Assembly: GCF_014648695.1 (NCBI RefSeq) | Contig: NZ_BMRP01000041.1 | Span: forward strand, 1-53,962 | Length of the DNA stretch: 53,962 bases | Direction: 5' to 3' | From: Streptomyces albospinus | Lineage (GTDB): Bacteria; Actinomycetota; Actinomycetes; Streptomycetales; Streptomycetaceae | Part shown: positions 16,379 to 27,363 of the stretch, piece after piece | Numbering within the stretch: the first letter of the stretch is position 1 | Layout of the letters: the number at the start of each line of letters is the position of its first letter | Program-made: the position numbers and the translations under genes | The notes under the pieces: model-generated | Databases searched by the model: none | What the model saw: the letters and a program-made list of their open reading frames with translations, nothing else | Told to the model about the DNA's origin: nothing

Positions 16379-17199
16379 TTGCCCGGCACCCACGTCGGCG
16401 ACGCCAGGTGCAGCCGCGTGAAGGCCAGCGCCTCGGCGAGGTCGGCCTCGCGTTCGGCGGCGGACATCGCCCGGCGGGTGTTGACCTCGACGACCACATG
16501 GCCGTCGAAGCCGTTGGCGGCCAGCCGCTCCAGCAGCTCGGCGCACGGCTGGCTGCCGCGCCCCGGCACCAGGTGCTCGTCCTTGGCGGAGCCGTTGCCG
16601 TCCGCGAGGTGGACGTGGGCCAGCCGGTCGCCCATCCGCGCCGCCATCTCCAGCGCGTCATGGCGCGCGGTGGCGGTGTGCGAGAGGTCGACGGTGAAGT
16701 GCCGGTAGTCGTCGGTGGTGGGGTCCCAGTCCGGGGCGTACGCCTGCATCTCGCGGTCGCGGTAGCGCCAGGGGTACATGTTCTCCACGGCGAACCGGAC
16801 GTCGGTCTCGCTCGCCATCCGCCAGACGCCGCGGACGAACTCCCGGGCGTAGTTGCGCTGCCAACGGAACGGCGGGTGCACCACCACCGTGGAGGCGCCC
16901 AGCTTCTCCGCGGCCTGCCGGGCCCGCTGGAGCTTGACCCAGGGGTCGGTGGACCACACCCGCTGGGTGATCAGCAGGCAGGGCGCGTGCACGGCCAGCA
17001 CCGGCACCCCGTGGTAGTCCGAGAGCCGGCGCAGCGCCTCTATGTCCTGGCTGACCGGGTCGGTCCAGACCATGACCTCGACGCCGTCGTAGCCCAGGCG
17101 CGCGGCGATCTCGAAGGCCGTCGCCGTCGACTCCGGATAGACCGAAGCCGTGGACAGCGCGACCTTCGCATCGGGAATGCGCACCACAGGCTCTGTCAC
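16375..17199 (-). CDS. Sugar phosphate isomerase/epimerase-like TIM-barrel protein
   Basis: A 274-residue protein of the xylose isomerase-like/AP-endonuclease-2 TIM-barrel family. Conserved metal and active-site candidates are Glu in AVENMYP, Asp and His in VDLSHT, His in HVHLADG and Glu in VVVEVNT. The substrate cannot be told from the sequence. The GTG at 17199 has no ribosome-binding site, but TACCCT lies seven bases upstream, which suggests a leaderless message. It is translationally coupled to the downstream TetR gene. Confidence 0.8.
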   Translation of the reverse strand: MTEPVVRIPDAKVALSTASVYPESTATAFEIAARLGYDGVEVMVWTDPVSQDIEALRRLSDYHGVPVLAVHAPCLLITQRVWSTDPWVKLQRARQAAEKLGASTVVVHPPFRWQRNYAREFVRGVWRMASETDVRFAVENMYPWRYRDREMQAYAPDWDPTTDDYRHFTVDLSHTATARHDALEMAARMGDRLAHVHLADGNGSAKDEHLVPGRGSQPCAELLERLAANGFDGHVVVEVNTRRAMSAAEREADLAEALAFTRLHLASPTWVPGK

Positions 17200-17525
17200 G
17201 AGGGACAGGGTACGGGCCGGGGCCCGCCGCAGGGCAGGAGGTCCGGGCCGCCATCGCAGGCCACCGGGGCACTCCAGGGGCAGGTGGGACAGGGGCTACC
17301 GGTGTGGCGCGGCCGTCGTGCGGTGCGCGGTGTGATCTCCGCCGCACTCGGCGGGAACGGCCGGAACGCGCCGCCGCGCGGCCGGAGGGAGTCGGCCCTC
17401 CCACCGCCGCCGTACGGGCGCCGACTCTCCCGCCGTACGGGCGCCGCCCCCTCCCGCCGTACGGAGACCGTCCCTCCGTCCGTACGGCACCGGCCGCGCC
17501 CCGCCGCGTACCCGGGGCGCGGGCC

Positions 17526-19391
<1,866 letters not shown>

Positions 19392-19437
19392 CGGCGCCGG
19401 AGCCAGCGGCGCGACTAGCCGGGGCCGCCGCGCCCGC

Positions 19438-21276
19438 TCAGTGGGGCGGGCGGGCGGGGTACGACGTCGTGGGTCCGCTCGGCGCCGCGGGGCCGGACCC
19501 GGTCGGCCTCGCGGTCGGATCCGCCGTCGGCCTCGTGGTCGGCTTCGCGGTCGGGTTCGCCGTCGGTCCCGGGTACGGCGGCGTCGGGGACGGCGCCGGC
19601 TGCTGCGTCGGGGTGGGACGGCCGGGACCGGGCGCCGGATGCGGCGGTGCCGGGGTGCGACCACCGGGCGAGGGGCGGCCCGGCCCCGGAGCGGGCTCGG
19701 TCACACCGTGGCCCTCCAGCGCGACGACGGTGCCGCCCGGCTCGATGGCGATCTTGGACTTCCAGTGCCCCTCGGGCTCCCGGTCGTGGTCGACGTACAC
19801 CGTGATCGTCGTGGTCTGGCCGGGCCGCAGCTCCCCCGCCGTATGGCTCATCTGGAGCCAGGGCGCTGCCGCCGCCGCCCGCCAGCGCACCGGCGAGCTG
19901 CCCGAGGCCCGGATCGTGATGACCGTCGTCCCGGAGGAGGGCTGCGCGTCGACGGTCAGCCGCCCCGGGCCGCGCTCCTCCCGGTCGGGCGGCGGCGTCG
20001 GGCCGCTGTCCGGGCCCGCCACCTCGACGGACACGTCGGGCGTCCAGTCGCCGGCCGACAGCCGCGGGGTCGCCGGGCGGGCGTTGCCGGCGTTCTCGTA
20101 CGGGCGGCCGTCGAGCCGGGCGCCGGCGTCCGGGTCGGCCTCCGTGCCGTTGGCCGCCACCGTCGTGGCGTCCGTCTCGCCGGTCTCCGGGGCGCCGCGG
20201 TAGGCCGCCCACAGGGCGAGCACCGGCGCCGCCAGCACTGTCGCCACGATGGTGGTGGTCAGCGCCCGGCTGCGCAGCCGGCGGCGGCGCGCGACCCGGT
20301 CCGTGGGGCCCACGGGGAATCCGTTGCGGCCGTAGCGAGGAGAACCGTTTGCTCCACCGTGCCGGCCGCCGGCCGGCGCCGCGGTCGCGCCCGGTACGCC
20401 CTCCGCGCGCCCCGAACGGGACTTCAGGGCCGCCGCCAGCGCCTCGTCCACCGCCTCCCGCTCGACGCCGACCAGCGGCAGCGCGCCCTGGTCGGCCGGC
20501 GCGGTGCCCGGCCAGGGCCCGGCGGCGGTGGCCCGCTCGGCGGTCCGCCGGCACTCGGCGCAGTCGTCGACATGGCGCACCAGCTCCCGGCGGAGCGCCG
20601 CGCCCAGCAGCATCTGGCTGTCCCCGGCCAGCCGCCCCACGTCCGGACATCGCCCGAACTCGACGACGGCCAGCGCCGCCCGGGTCCGCTCGACCTCGCA
20701 GGACGCGGCGGCCAGCAGCGCGCGGGTGGCGGCCGGTTCGGCGCCGAGCACCGCGGCGACCTCGTCGGGCGACAGCCGGTGGCGCACCGAGAGCTCCAGC
20801 GCCTCGCGCTGCTCGGGCGTGGTCCCGGCGGCCTCCGGCCAGGCCAGCACGGCCAGTTCCCGCCGGCGCTCCTGCTCCTGCTCCCGCTCCCGCTCCCGCT
20901 CCCCGCCGGGCGGGGCCGCGGGTTCCTGGCCGGCCTCGGCGAGCCGGCGCAGGCACGCCCAGCGGGCCAGGGCGTAGAGCCAGGGGCCGTAGAGGCCGGC
21001 GTCGCCGGGGCGCCGGCCGTGCTGCCGCTCGGCGAGCGCCAGCGCCTCGCCGAGCACCGCGGTGGCCGCGTCGTGCTCGCACAGCACGGACAGGCAGTAG
21101 GTGAACAGCCCGTCCAGATACGGCTCGTAGCGGTCCTGGCGGGCCTCGTCGTGCCGCCGTGTATCGCGGTTCCGGCGGATCCCGCGGTCCTGTTCCTCGG
21201 GTCGGCGCGGCGCCGTGCCGCGCGACCGGTGTGCGCCGGTGGTGTGCGTAGGGTGCTCGGGCCTGCTGCTCATCAC
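19438..21276 (-). CDS. Sigma-like/zinc-finger anti-sigma-like/BACON fusion protein
   Basis: A 612-residue membrane protein. Residues 50-115 resemble ECF sigma region 2 (YLDGLFTYCLSVLCEHDAATAVLG in part) and 154-200 resemble region 4 (SPDEVAAVLGAEPAATRALL). A zinc-binding anti-sigma motif follows, H235-x3-C239-x2-C242. One transmembrane helix spans about 339-358. The outer part (about 430-520) looks like a BACON/Ig-like domain (PWLQMSHTAGELRPGQTTTITVYVD in part), then a Pro/Thr-rich tail. So elements normally split between a sigma factor and its anti-sigma factor are in one chain; the sigma part looks degenerate. Start is GTG 21276 or ATG 21273. Function is unknown. Confidence 0.75.
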   Translation of the reverse strand: MMSSRPEHPTHTTGAHRSRGTAPRRPEEQDRGIRRNRDTRRHDEARQDRYEPYLDGLFTYCLSVLCEHDAATAVLGEALALAERQHGRRPGDAGLYGPWLYALARWACLRRLAEAGQEPAAPPGGEREREREQEQERRRELAVLAWPEAAGTTPEQREALELSVRHRLSPDEVAAVLGAEPAATRALLAAASCEVERTRAALAVVEFGRCPDVGRLAGDSQMLLGAALRRELVRHVDDCAECRRTAERATAAGPWPGTAPADQGALPLVGVEREAVDEALAAALKSRSGRAEGVPGATAAPAGGRHGGANGSPRYGRNGFPVGPTDRVARRRRLRSRALTTTIVATVLAAPVLALWAAYRGAPETGETDATTVAANGTEADPDAGARLDGRPYENAGNARPATPRLSAGDWTPDVSVEVAGPDSGPTPPPDREERGPGRLTVDAQPSSGTTVITIRASGSSPVRWRAAAAAPWLQMSHTAGELRPGQTTTITVYVDHDREPEGHWKSKIAIEPGGTVVALEGHGVTEPAPGPGRPSPGGRTPAPPHPAPGPGRPTPTQQPAPSPTPPYPGPTANPTAKPTTRPTADPTARPTGSGPAAPSGPTTSYPARPPH

Positions 21277-21459
21277 CCCGGCGACGGTAGGCGGATGATG
21301 CAGCCGGTCTCGCTTGGCAGGGTCGGTTTTAACCCTTACGGGTGACCATCTCCCTCAATGGGGGACACGCATCTGCTATTCCGCCCCTGAGTGCGCTCGG
21401 CGCACGCCGCCCGGTCGGCGCAACTGCCGCCGACCCCGCCCGGTGTCACACCCCGCCGC

Positions 21460-21465
21460 TACGGT
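21460..21465 (+). promoter_or_regulatory. -10 element TACGGT of radA (leaderless)
   Basis: TACGGT ends six bases before the ATG of radA at 21472. There is no ribosome-binding site in the gap, which points to a leaderless radA transcript. Confidence 0.45.
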
Positions 21466-21471
21466 GGCGTC

Positions 21472-22884
21472 ATGGCAACTCGTAAATCGTCGGCCAAGGA
21501 GCGCCCGTCGTACCGCTGCACGGAGTGCGGCTGGACCACCGCGAAGTGGCTCGGCCGCTGCCCGGAGTGCCAGGCGTGGGGCACGGTCGAGGAGTTCGGC
21601 GGCGCCCCCGCGGTGCGCACCACCGCCCCCGGCCGGGTCACCACCGCCGCGCTGCCCATCGGCCAGGTCGACGGCAGGCAGGCCGCCGCCCGCTCGACGG
21701 GCGTGCCCGAGCTGGACCGCGTCCTGGGCGGCGGGCTGGTCCCGGGCGCGGTGGTGCTGCTGGCCGGCGAGCCCGGCGTCGGCAAGTCCACGCTCCTGCT
21801 GGACGTCGCCGCCAAGGCCGCCTCCGGCAGCCACCGCACGCTCTATGTCACCGGCGAGGAGTCCGCGAGCCAGGTCCGGCTGCGCGCCGACCGCATCGGG
21901 GCCCTCGACGAGGATCTCTATCTGGCCGCCGAGACCGACCTCTCCGCCGTCCTCGGCCATCTGGACACGGTCAAGCCCTCGCTGCTCATCCTGGACTCCG
22001 TGCAGACCGTCGCCTCCCCCGAGATCGACGGCGCCCCGGGCGGGATGGCCCAGGTCCGCGAGGTCGCCGGCGCCCTGATCCGGGCCTCCAAGGAGCGCGG
22101 CATGTCGACCCTCCTGGTCGGCCACGTCACCAAGGACGGCGCCATCGCAGGACCCCGCCTCCTGGAGCACCTGGTCGACGTCGTGCTGCATTTCGAGGGC
22201 GACCGGCACGCCCGGCTCCGCCTCGTCCGCGGCGTCAAGAACCGCTACGGCACGACGGACGAGGTCGGCTGCTTCGAGCTGCACGACGAGGGCATCACCG
22301 GCCTCGCCGACCCCTCCGGCCTGTTCCTGACCCGCCGCGACGAGCCGGTGCCCGGGACGTGCCTGACGGTCACCCTGGAGGGCCGCCGCCCGCTGGTCGC
22401 CGAGGTCCAGGCGCTGACCGTCGACTCCCAGATCCCCTCCCCGCGGCGGACCACCTCCGGCCTGGAGACCTCCCGGGTCTCGATGATGCTCGCCGTCCTG
22501 GAGCAGCGCGGCCGGATCAGCGCCCTCGGCAAGCGCGACATCTACAGCGCGACGGTCGGCGGCGTGAAGCTCTCCGAGCCGGCCGCCGACCTGGCCGTCG
22601 CGCTCGCCCTGGCCAGCGCCGCCAGCGACACCCCGCTGCCCAAGAACCTGGTCGCCATCGGGGAGGTCGGCCTGGCCGGCGAGGTGCGGCGGGTCACCGG
22701 CGTCCAGCGCCGCCTCTCGGAGGCCGCCCGGCTCGGCTTCACGCACGCCCTGGTCCCCACCGACCCCGGCAAGATCCCCGCCGGGATGCGGGTCCTGGAG
22801 GTCGCCGATGTCGGCCAGGCGCTGAGCGTGCTGCCCAAGCGGGTACGCCGGGAGGCCCCGCGGGAGGAGGACGCACGCCGGTAG
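21472..22884 (+). CDS. radA: DNA repair protein RadA (Sms)
   Basis: A 470-residue branch-migration ATPase acting with RecA in recombination repair. Domains in order: zinc finger C16-x2-C19-x10-C30-x2-C33, RecA-like ATPase with Walker A GEPGVGKST (99-107), the RadA-specific KNRYG motif (256-260) and a Lon-like C-terminal domain (from about 290). The length is normal. The ATG is followed by disA 134 bp downstream on the same strand, the conserved pairing in which RadA and the DNA-scanning DisA act together. Confidence 0.95.
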   Translation: MATRKSSAKERPSYRCTECGWTTAKWLGRCPECQAWGTVEEFGGAPAVRTTAPGRVTTAALPIGQVDGRQAAARSTGVPELDRVLGGGLVPGAVVLLAGEPGVGKSTLLLDVAAKAASGSHRTLYVTGEESASQVRLRADRIGALDEDLYLAAETDLSAVLGHLDTVKPSLLILDSVQTVASPEIDGAPGGMAQVREVAGALIRASKERGMSTLLVGHVTKDGAIAGPRLLEHLVDVVLHFEGDRHARLRLVRGVKNRYGTTDEVGCFELHDEGITGLADPSGLFLTRRDEPVPGTCLTVTLEGRRPLVAEVQALTVDSQIPSPRRTTSGLETSRVSMMLAVLEQRGRISALGKRDIYSATVGGVKLSEPAADLAVALALASAASDTPLPKNLVAIGEVGLAGEVRRVTGVQRRLSEAARLGFTHALVPTDPGKIPAGMRVLEVADVGQALSVLPKRVRREAPREEDARR

Positions 22885-23018
22885 ACTTTGCCCCGGTCTC
22901 GCCCGTCACCACCGTCTCACCGCCGGCTGCGTAGCTCCTGGATACCCTCCTTTGGTACGCACCGCGGCACCGGCCGGGCGGCCCGCGGACCGACAGATCC
23001 TTGCGACGGAGGAGTGCA

Positions 23019-24143
23019 GTGGCAGCCAACGACCGGGCATCGTCTCCCGGCAGGTCCGGAGGGAGCTCCGGCACCGAGAGCCTGATGCGCGCCTCGCTGA
23101 GCGCCGTCGCGCCCGGTACGGCCCTGCGGGACGGTCTGGAGCGCATCCTCCGGGGCAATACGGGCGGCCTGATCGTCCTCGGCTTCGACAAGACCGTCGA
23201 GTCCATGTGCACCGGCGGTTTCGCGCTGGACGTCGAGTTCTCCGCCACGCGCCTGCGCGAGCTGTGCAAGCTCGACGGCGCGCTGGTCCTCGACAAGGAC
23301 ATCACCAAGATCCTCCGCGCCGGCGTCCAGCTGGTCCCGGACGCCTCCATCCCCACCGAGGAGACCGGCACCCGCCACCGCACCGCCCAGCGGGTCTCCA
23401 TCCAGACGAACTTCCCGGTGGTCTCGGTCAGCCAGTCCATGCGGCTGATCGCGCTCTACGTGGACGGCGAGCGGCGCGTCCTGGAGGAGTCCGCCGCGAT
23501 CCTCTCCCGCGCGAACCAGGCGCTGGCCACCCTGGAGCGCTACAAGCTCCGCCTCGACGAGGTCGCCGGCACCCTCTCCGCCCTGGAGATCGAGGACCTG
23601 GTCACGGTCCGCGATGTCACCGCCGTCGCCCAGCGCCTGGAGATGGTCCGCCGGATCGCCACCGAGATCGCCGAGTACGTCGTCGAACTGGGCACCGACG
23701 GCCGCCTGCTGGCCCTCCAGCTGGAGGAGCTGATCGCCGGCGTGGAGCCGGAGCGCGAGCTGGTCGCCCGCGACTACGTCCCCGAGCCCACCGCCAAGCG
23801 CTCCCGCACGGTCGCCGAGGCGCTGGCCGAGCTGGACGCGCTCAGCCACCCCGAGCTCCTCGAACTCCCCATCGTGGCCCGCGCGTTGGGCTACAGCGGC
23901 GCGCCCGAGACGCTCGACTCCGCGGTCTCCCCGCGCGGCTTCCGTCTACTGGCGAAGGTCCCCCGCCTCCCCGGCACGGTCATCGACCGCCTCGTCGACC
24001 ACTTCGGCGGCCTCCAGAAGCTCCTCGCCGCCAGCGTCGACGACCTCCAGGCGGTCGACGGCGTCGGCGAGACCCGCGCCCGCTCGGTCCGCGAGGGTCT
24101 GTCGCGGCTGGCGGAGTCGTCGATCCTGGAACGGTACGTCTAG
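23019..24143 (+). CDS. disA: Diadenylate cyclase DisA, DNA integrity scanning protein
   Basis: A 374-residue enzyme that makes cyclic di-AMP from two ATP molecules and pauses at branched DNA. The DAC domain (about 20-160) holds the DGA motif at 86-88 and RHR at 119-121, both needed for catalysis. A helical linker follows, then a C-terminal helix-hairpin-helix DNA-binding domain (VDDLQAVDGVGETRARSVREGL). The GTG start follows GGAGGAG. It lies just downstream of radA and is probably the main c-di-AMP source in this organism. Confidence 0.97.
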   Translation: MAANDRASSPGRSGGSSGTESLMRASLSAVAPGTALRDGLERILRGNTGGLIVLGFDKTVESMCTGGFALDVEFSATRLRELCKLDGALVLDKDITKILRAGVQLVPDASIPTEETGTRHRTAQRVSIQTNFPVVSVSQSMRLIALYVDGERRVLEESAAILSRANQALATLERYKLRLDEVAGTLSALEIEDLVTVRDVTAVAQRLEMVRRIATEIAEYVVELGTDGRLLALQLEELIAGVEPERELVARDYVPEPTAKRSRTVAEALAELDALSHPELLELPIVARALGYSGAPETLDSAVSPRGFRLLAKVPRLPGTVIDRLVDHFGGLQKLLAASVDDLQAVDGVGETRARSVREGLSRLAESSILERYV

Positions 24144-24159
24144 GACCTGTCGCCGCGTC

Positions 24160-24202
24160 CGTACGGGCCCCTGGGACGTGCCCCCTCCCACGGGCCCGTA
24201 CG
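24160..24202. terminator. Bidirectional terminator between disA and the SDR gene
   Basis: CGTACGGGCCC (24160-24170) and GGGCCCGTACG (24192-24202) form a perfect 11-bp stem in the gap between the two convergent genes. No U-tract is seen, as is usual for Streptomyces terminators. Confidence 0.7.
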
Positions 24203-24221
24203 TGTCCACGGGCGCCGGCCC

Positions 24222-25208
24222 TCAGCGGCCCAGCACCACCGTCTCCTTCTCCGCCGGCAGTCCCAGCACCGGCCGGTCCGGGCGCTGCGGCGCCACCCCG
24301 CCGATGCTCCGCAGCCACTCCCAGGTGTCGGCCACCGTCTCCGCCACCGGACGGCACCGCAGCCCCGCCGCCAGCGCCTTGGCGACGTCACCGCCGTGCA
24401 TCACGTCGTGGAGCTGCCCCGGCGGCAGCCAGACCGGCAGCTCCGTCCACGGCTCGATGCCGGCCGCGAGGACGTCCTCCGGTGCGGTCCAGCGCAGTTC
24501 GGCCGCGGAGCCGGTGACCCGCACACAGCTCTCCAACAGCTCCCCCATCGTGGTGTGCCCGGACTCGCTCACCAGGTTGTACGCCCCGCCCCGCCCGTCC
24601 CGTACGGCGTCCAGGGTCCACTCCGCGAGGTCGCGGGCGTCGATGTACTGGAGGGGCAGCTCGCGCGGCCCCGGGGCGAGCACCGGTCCGCCGCGGGCGA
24701 TCCGGCCCAGCCACCACGGAAGCCGCCCGATGTTCTCGTACGGGCCGAGGATCAGCCCCGCGCGGACGAGCAGCGCCCGGTCCCCGAAGGCGTCGGTCGC
24801 GGCCACTTCGGCGCCCCGCTTGGCCGCGGCGTAGTCGTCGGCGTCGGTGGCGTCGGGCGAGCCGTCGACGAGCGGGGCCCGCTCACTGAGCCGCTGGGTG
24901 GGCGGATAGGCGTACACCGAGCCGGTGGAGACGTAGGCGTACCGGCCGACCCGGCCGGCCAGCAGCCGGGCGGTGTCCCGCACCGCCGAAGGCGCCCCGC
25001 TCCAGGTGTCGACGACGGCGTCCCACTCGCCGTCGTCCAGGGCGGCGAGCCCGCCCGGTGCCATCCGGTCGCCGTGCAGCACGGCGGCCCCGTCCGGCGC
25101 CGGATGCCGCCCGCGGTGGAACACCGTGACCTGCCAACCCCGCGCCAGCGCCGCCTCGGTGACCGCCCGGCCCACGAACTCCGTTCCGCCCAGCATCAGT
25201 AGCTTCAT
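24222..25208 (-). CDS. NAD-dependent epimerase/reductase (extended SDR)
   Basis: A 328-residue Rossmann-fold protein. It opens with LMLGGTEFVGRAV, an NAD(P)-binding GGTxFVG loop seen in atypical extended SDRs, has a VSTGSVYAYP segment in place of the catalytic Ser/Thr strand, and a YAAAK element supplying Tyr-x-x-x-Lys. The C-terminal half ends with a typical substrate domain. The substrate is unknown. The ATG at 25208 has no strong ribosome-binding site. It stands alone between the disA terminator and a divergent-free spacer of 130 bp. Confidence 0.85.
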   Translation of the reverse strand: MKLLMLGGTEFVGRAVTEAALARGWQVTVFHRGRHPAPDGAAVLHGDRMAPGGLAALDDGEWDAVVDTWSGAPSAVRDTARLLAGRVGRYAYVSTGSVYAYPPTQRLSERAPLVDGSPDATDADDYAAAKRGAEVAATDAFGDRALLVRAGLILGPYENIGRLPWWLGRIARGGPVLAPGPRELPLQYIDARDLAEWTLDAVRDGRGGAYNLVSESGHTTMGELLESCVRVTGSAAELRWTAPEDVLAAGIEPWTELPVWLPPGQLHDVMHGGDVAKALAAGLRCRPVAETVADTWEWLRSIGGVAPQRPDRPVLGLPAEKETVVLGR

Positions 25209-25338
25209 GGCGGCGACTGTGCCGCAGCGGGCGCCGCCGGTGCCAGCGGTGCACGCTCTGAGCGGATTCCCTACGGGCGGAACTTGCGGAGCGCAAAGTT
25301 CCGGGCCGCCGGGGGACGGTGCGGCGGATCCGCCGCGG

Positions 25339-26181
25339 TCAGTCCTGCGCCAGCTCGAACGACGTCCGGGCCGCCGTCAGCCCCGGCACCTTCGCCTCGA
25401 TGCGATACGAACCGGCCGGCACCGCCGCCGCGCTCGGCGTCGCGCACTGGGGGCCGCTCGCCCGGCGGTCCCACGCGACGGTCCGGGTCACCGAGTCGCC
25501 GGCCGGCACCTGGAGCCACGCCGGGCCGCCGGTCGACGGGCAGTCGCCGGAGGACCACACCCGGTCGCCGCCCGCGGTGTCGCTGATGGTCAGCAGCGCC
25601 GCCTTGCGCCCGAGGTCCACCTTGCAGGCCGCGTCACCGGAGTTCTCCATCGTCAGCTCGAACTTCGGTCGGTCGTCGGGCGCGTAGGAGTCCTTGACGC
25701 TGCGCACGGTCAACTGCACCGCGCCGGATGTGCAGTTGGGGACGGTGGGACCCGCCGCCACGGCGTTGCTGCCGGTGCCCTCGCCGATCGGCGCCCAGCC
25801 GGAACCGGAGCCGCCCGAACCGGAGCCGCCGCCGGCACCGCCGGACCCGCTGCCCTTGCCGTCCGACCCGGACCCGCCCCCGGCGGCCCCGTCACCGGAA
25901 CCGGAGTCCCCGCCCGAACTCCCCCCGGAACCCGACACATCGCGCCCGCCCGGCTTCTGGCTGATCACGGGACCGGTGGGCGCGGGCCCCGGCGTGATGG
26001 ACGCCGCGGGCCCCGTTCCCTTCGCGCCCTTGCCTTCGTTGGCGGTGGGGCTGTCGCCGCCCATGGTGAGGACCCACACGACCAGCGCGACCAGGAGCGC
26101 GACGATGGCCAGCGCAACGGCCCTCCGCCGCCAGTAGATGGAGGACGGAAGCGGCCCGATCGGATTGCGCAGTGATCCCAC
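25339..26181 (-). CDS. Membrane-anchored Ser/Gly-rich extracellular protein
   Basis: A 280-residue protein with a short cytoplasmic N-terminus, one hydrophobic anchor (about residues 21-40), a long Gly/Ser-rich linker (about 75-130) and a C-terminal beta-rich domain with six Cys residues that could form disulfides. I do not recognise the family; it resembles Streptomyces surface proteins of unknown role. The GTG at 26181 has no ribosome-binding site, but TAGAGT ends six bases upstream, so it is probably translated from a leaderless message. Confidence 0.75.
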   Translation of the reverse strand: MGSLRNPIGPLPSSIYWRRRAVALAIVALLVALVVWVLTMGGDSPTANEGKGAKGTGPAASITPGPAPTGPVISQKPGGRDVSGSGGSSGGDSGSGDGAAGGGSGSDGKGSGSGGAGGGSGSGGSGSGWAPIGEGTGSNAVAAGPTVPNCTSGAVQLTVRSVKDSYAPDDRPKFELTMENSGDAACKVDLGRKAALLTISDTAGGDRVWSSGDCPSTGGPAWLQVPAGDSVTRTVAWDRRASGPQCATPSAAAVPAGSYRIEAKVPGLTAARTSFELAQD

Positions 26182-26702
26182 GCGGAAACTCTACGAGAGA
26201 TCCGCACCCGCACCGGCCAGTACCCGCCGCATCGGGCTGCAACTTTTCACATCATCGGCCCGCCGGGCGCCCCGCGCACCGCCGCGCGCCCGCATTTCCG
26301 GCCCCCGCCGCCGACCGCCCCGCCGCCCCGCCTTCACGTTCGACAGGTGCATCCCCACCGATCCCCGAACACCCCACCCCTATCTGACATTTCGTCAAAT
26401 ACCGTGCACCGGTGACGATTCCGCACCGTCATCGATCACGAACAACACCCCTCTCCCGCAAGGTGACCGCTCGCGCGCACCGGGCGGCCGGCCGGCTCCG
26501 CACCTTGGCCGATACCGGTACCTCCGGCGTACTGCTGCTCCCGACGCCCACCGCGCCGGCCGCGGTGCTCGACGCGGCGCCCCTCACCGGCCGGCGCCCC
26601 GTGCCGAGCACGGATGCGGCACGGCCGCCGCCGGGCCCTGCCCGCCCCATGACCGGACATCCGCCCCCGGGGACCGGCTGCACCTGCCACCTCCCGAGCC
26701 CG
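26182..26702. other. 521-bp intergenic region without a supportable gene
   Basis: The right side of this gap (26380-26450) is less GC-rich and holds a small inverted repeat TGACATTTCGTCA (about 26386-26398). Frames here are short and show no family features. The -10 element of the leftward gene is at 26188-26193. I see no RNA gene or mobile element. Confidence 0.5.
26188..26193 (-). promoter_or_regulatory. -10 element TAGAGT of the Ser/Gly-rich protein gene (leaderless)
   Basis: TAGAGT on the minus strand ends six bases before the GTG start at 26181. It matches the HrdB-type -10 pattern, and there is no ribosome-binding site. Confidence 0.5.
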
Positions 26703-27206
26703 CTACGCCTGCCACTCCTCCTTGTGACCGAACCCCTGCCCGTTGTCGATCAGCCGCAGCCAGTCGGGGCGCAGCTCCCACAGCGCGGTCCGCTCCAGGG
26801 CCGCGCGCAGCCGGTCGCTCGCTTCGACGAAGGGGAAGCGAGCGGTGTAGACGCGCCACCCGGCGGCCCGCTCGGCCCCGCTCAGCGGGCGGCACCGGCC
26901 CCGCCCCTGGAGTCCGGTCAGCCCGCTCCACTCCTGGCCGTCCCGCTGCACGGTGAACGCCACCCGGGCGCCGGACTCCCCCAGGGCCCGGCCGTGCCGC
27001 GTGGTGTCCGCGGTCACGAAGTACAGCGCGGGCGCCCCGTCCGCCGCCGCCCCCGCCGCGTACAGCACCGCACACGCCTGCGGCCCGTCCTCGTCCACGT
27101 ACGCCAGCGTCACCGTCGTGTGCCCGTCCAGCGCCCGCCGGATCGCCGCGGGGCAGCCCGCACCGTCCGCGCCACCGGCGCCTTCCCTACCGCACGTCTC
27201 CTCCAT
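26703..27206 (-). CDS. Pyridoxamine 5'-phosphate oxidase-like FMN-binding protein
   Basis: A 167-residue split-barrel flavin-type protein. The pattern LAYVDEDGPQACAVLYAAG...PALYFVTADTTRHGRALGESGARVAFTVQRDGQEW is that of the PNPOx-like/general stress protein 26 family, which binds FMN or F420. The final part carries the usual YxxxFPFV and W-rich end. The substrate is unknown. I chose the ATG at 27206, preceded by AGGATG, and reject the longer upstream frame because it is antisense to mutY. It is divergent from mutY across 157 bp. Confidence 0.8.
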   Translation of the reverse strand: MEETCGREGAGGADGAGCPAAIRRALDGHTTVTLAYVDEDGPQACAVLYAAGAAADGAPALYFVTADTTRHGRALGESGARVAFTVQRDGQEWSGLTGLQGRGRCRPLSGAERAAGWRVYTARFPFVEASDRLRAALERTALWELRPDWLRLIDNGQGFGHKEEWQA

Positions 27207-27363
27207 ACCCGCATCCTCGTACGCCCCCGCCGCCCCGGGCGCACCGGCCCGGGGCATACCGGCGGTAGTACCCCGCCCCCTTCCTGCGTGTGGGTGGGCG
27301 TGCGGCGGGGCGGGGCCGGTGCGTTTCCCGGGGGCCCGCGGGCGTGCCAGGATCGACGGTGCC

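Noticed and set aside
26429..26690. Two 84-codon frames in the gap before the FMN-binding gene
   Set aside because: Low-complexity translations in both, no ribosome-binding site and no conservation signal visible.
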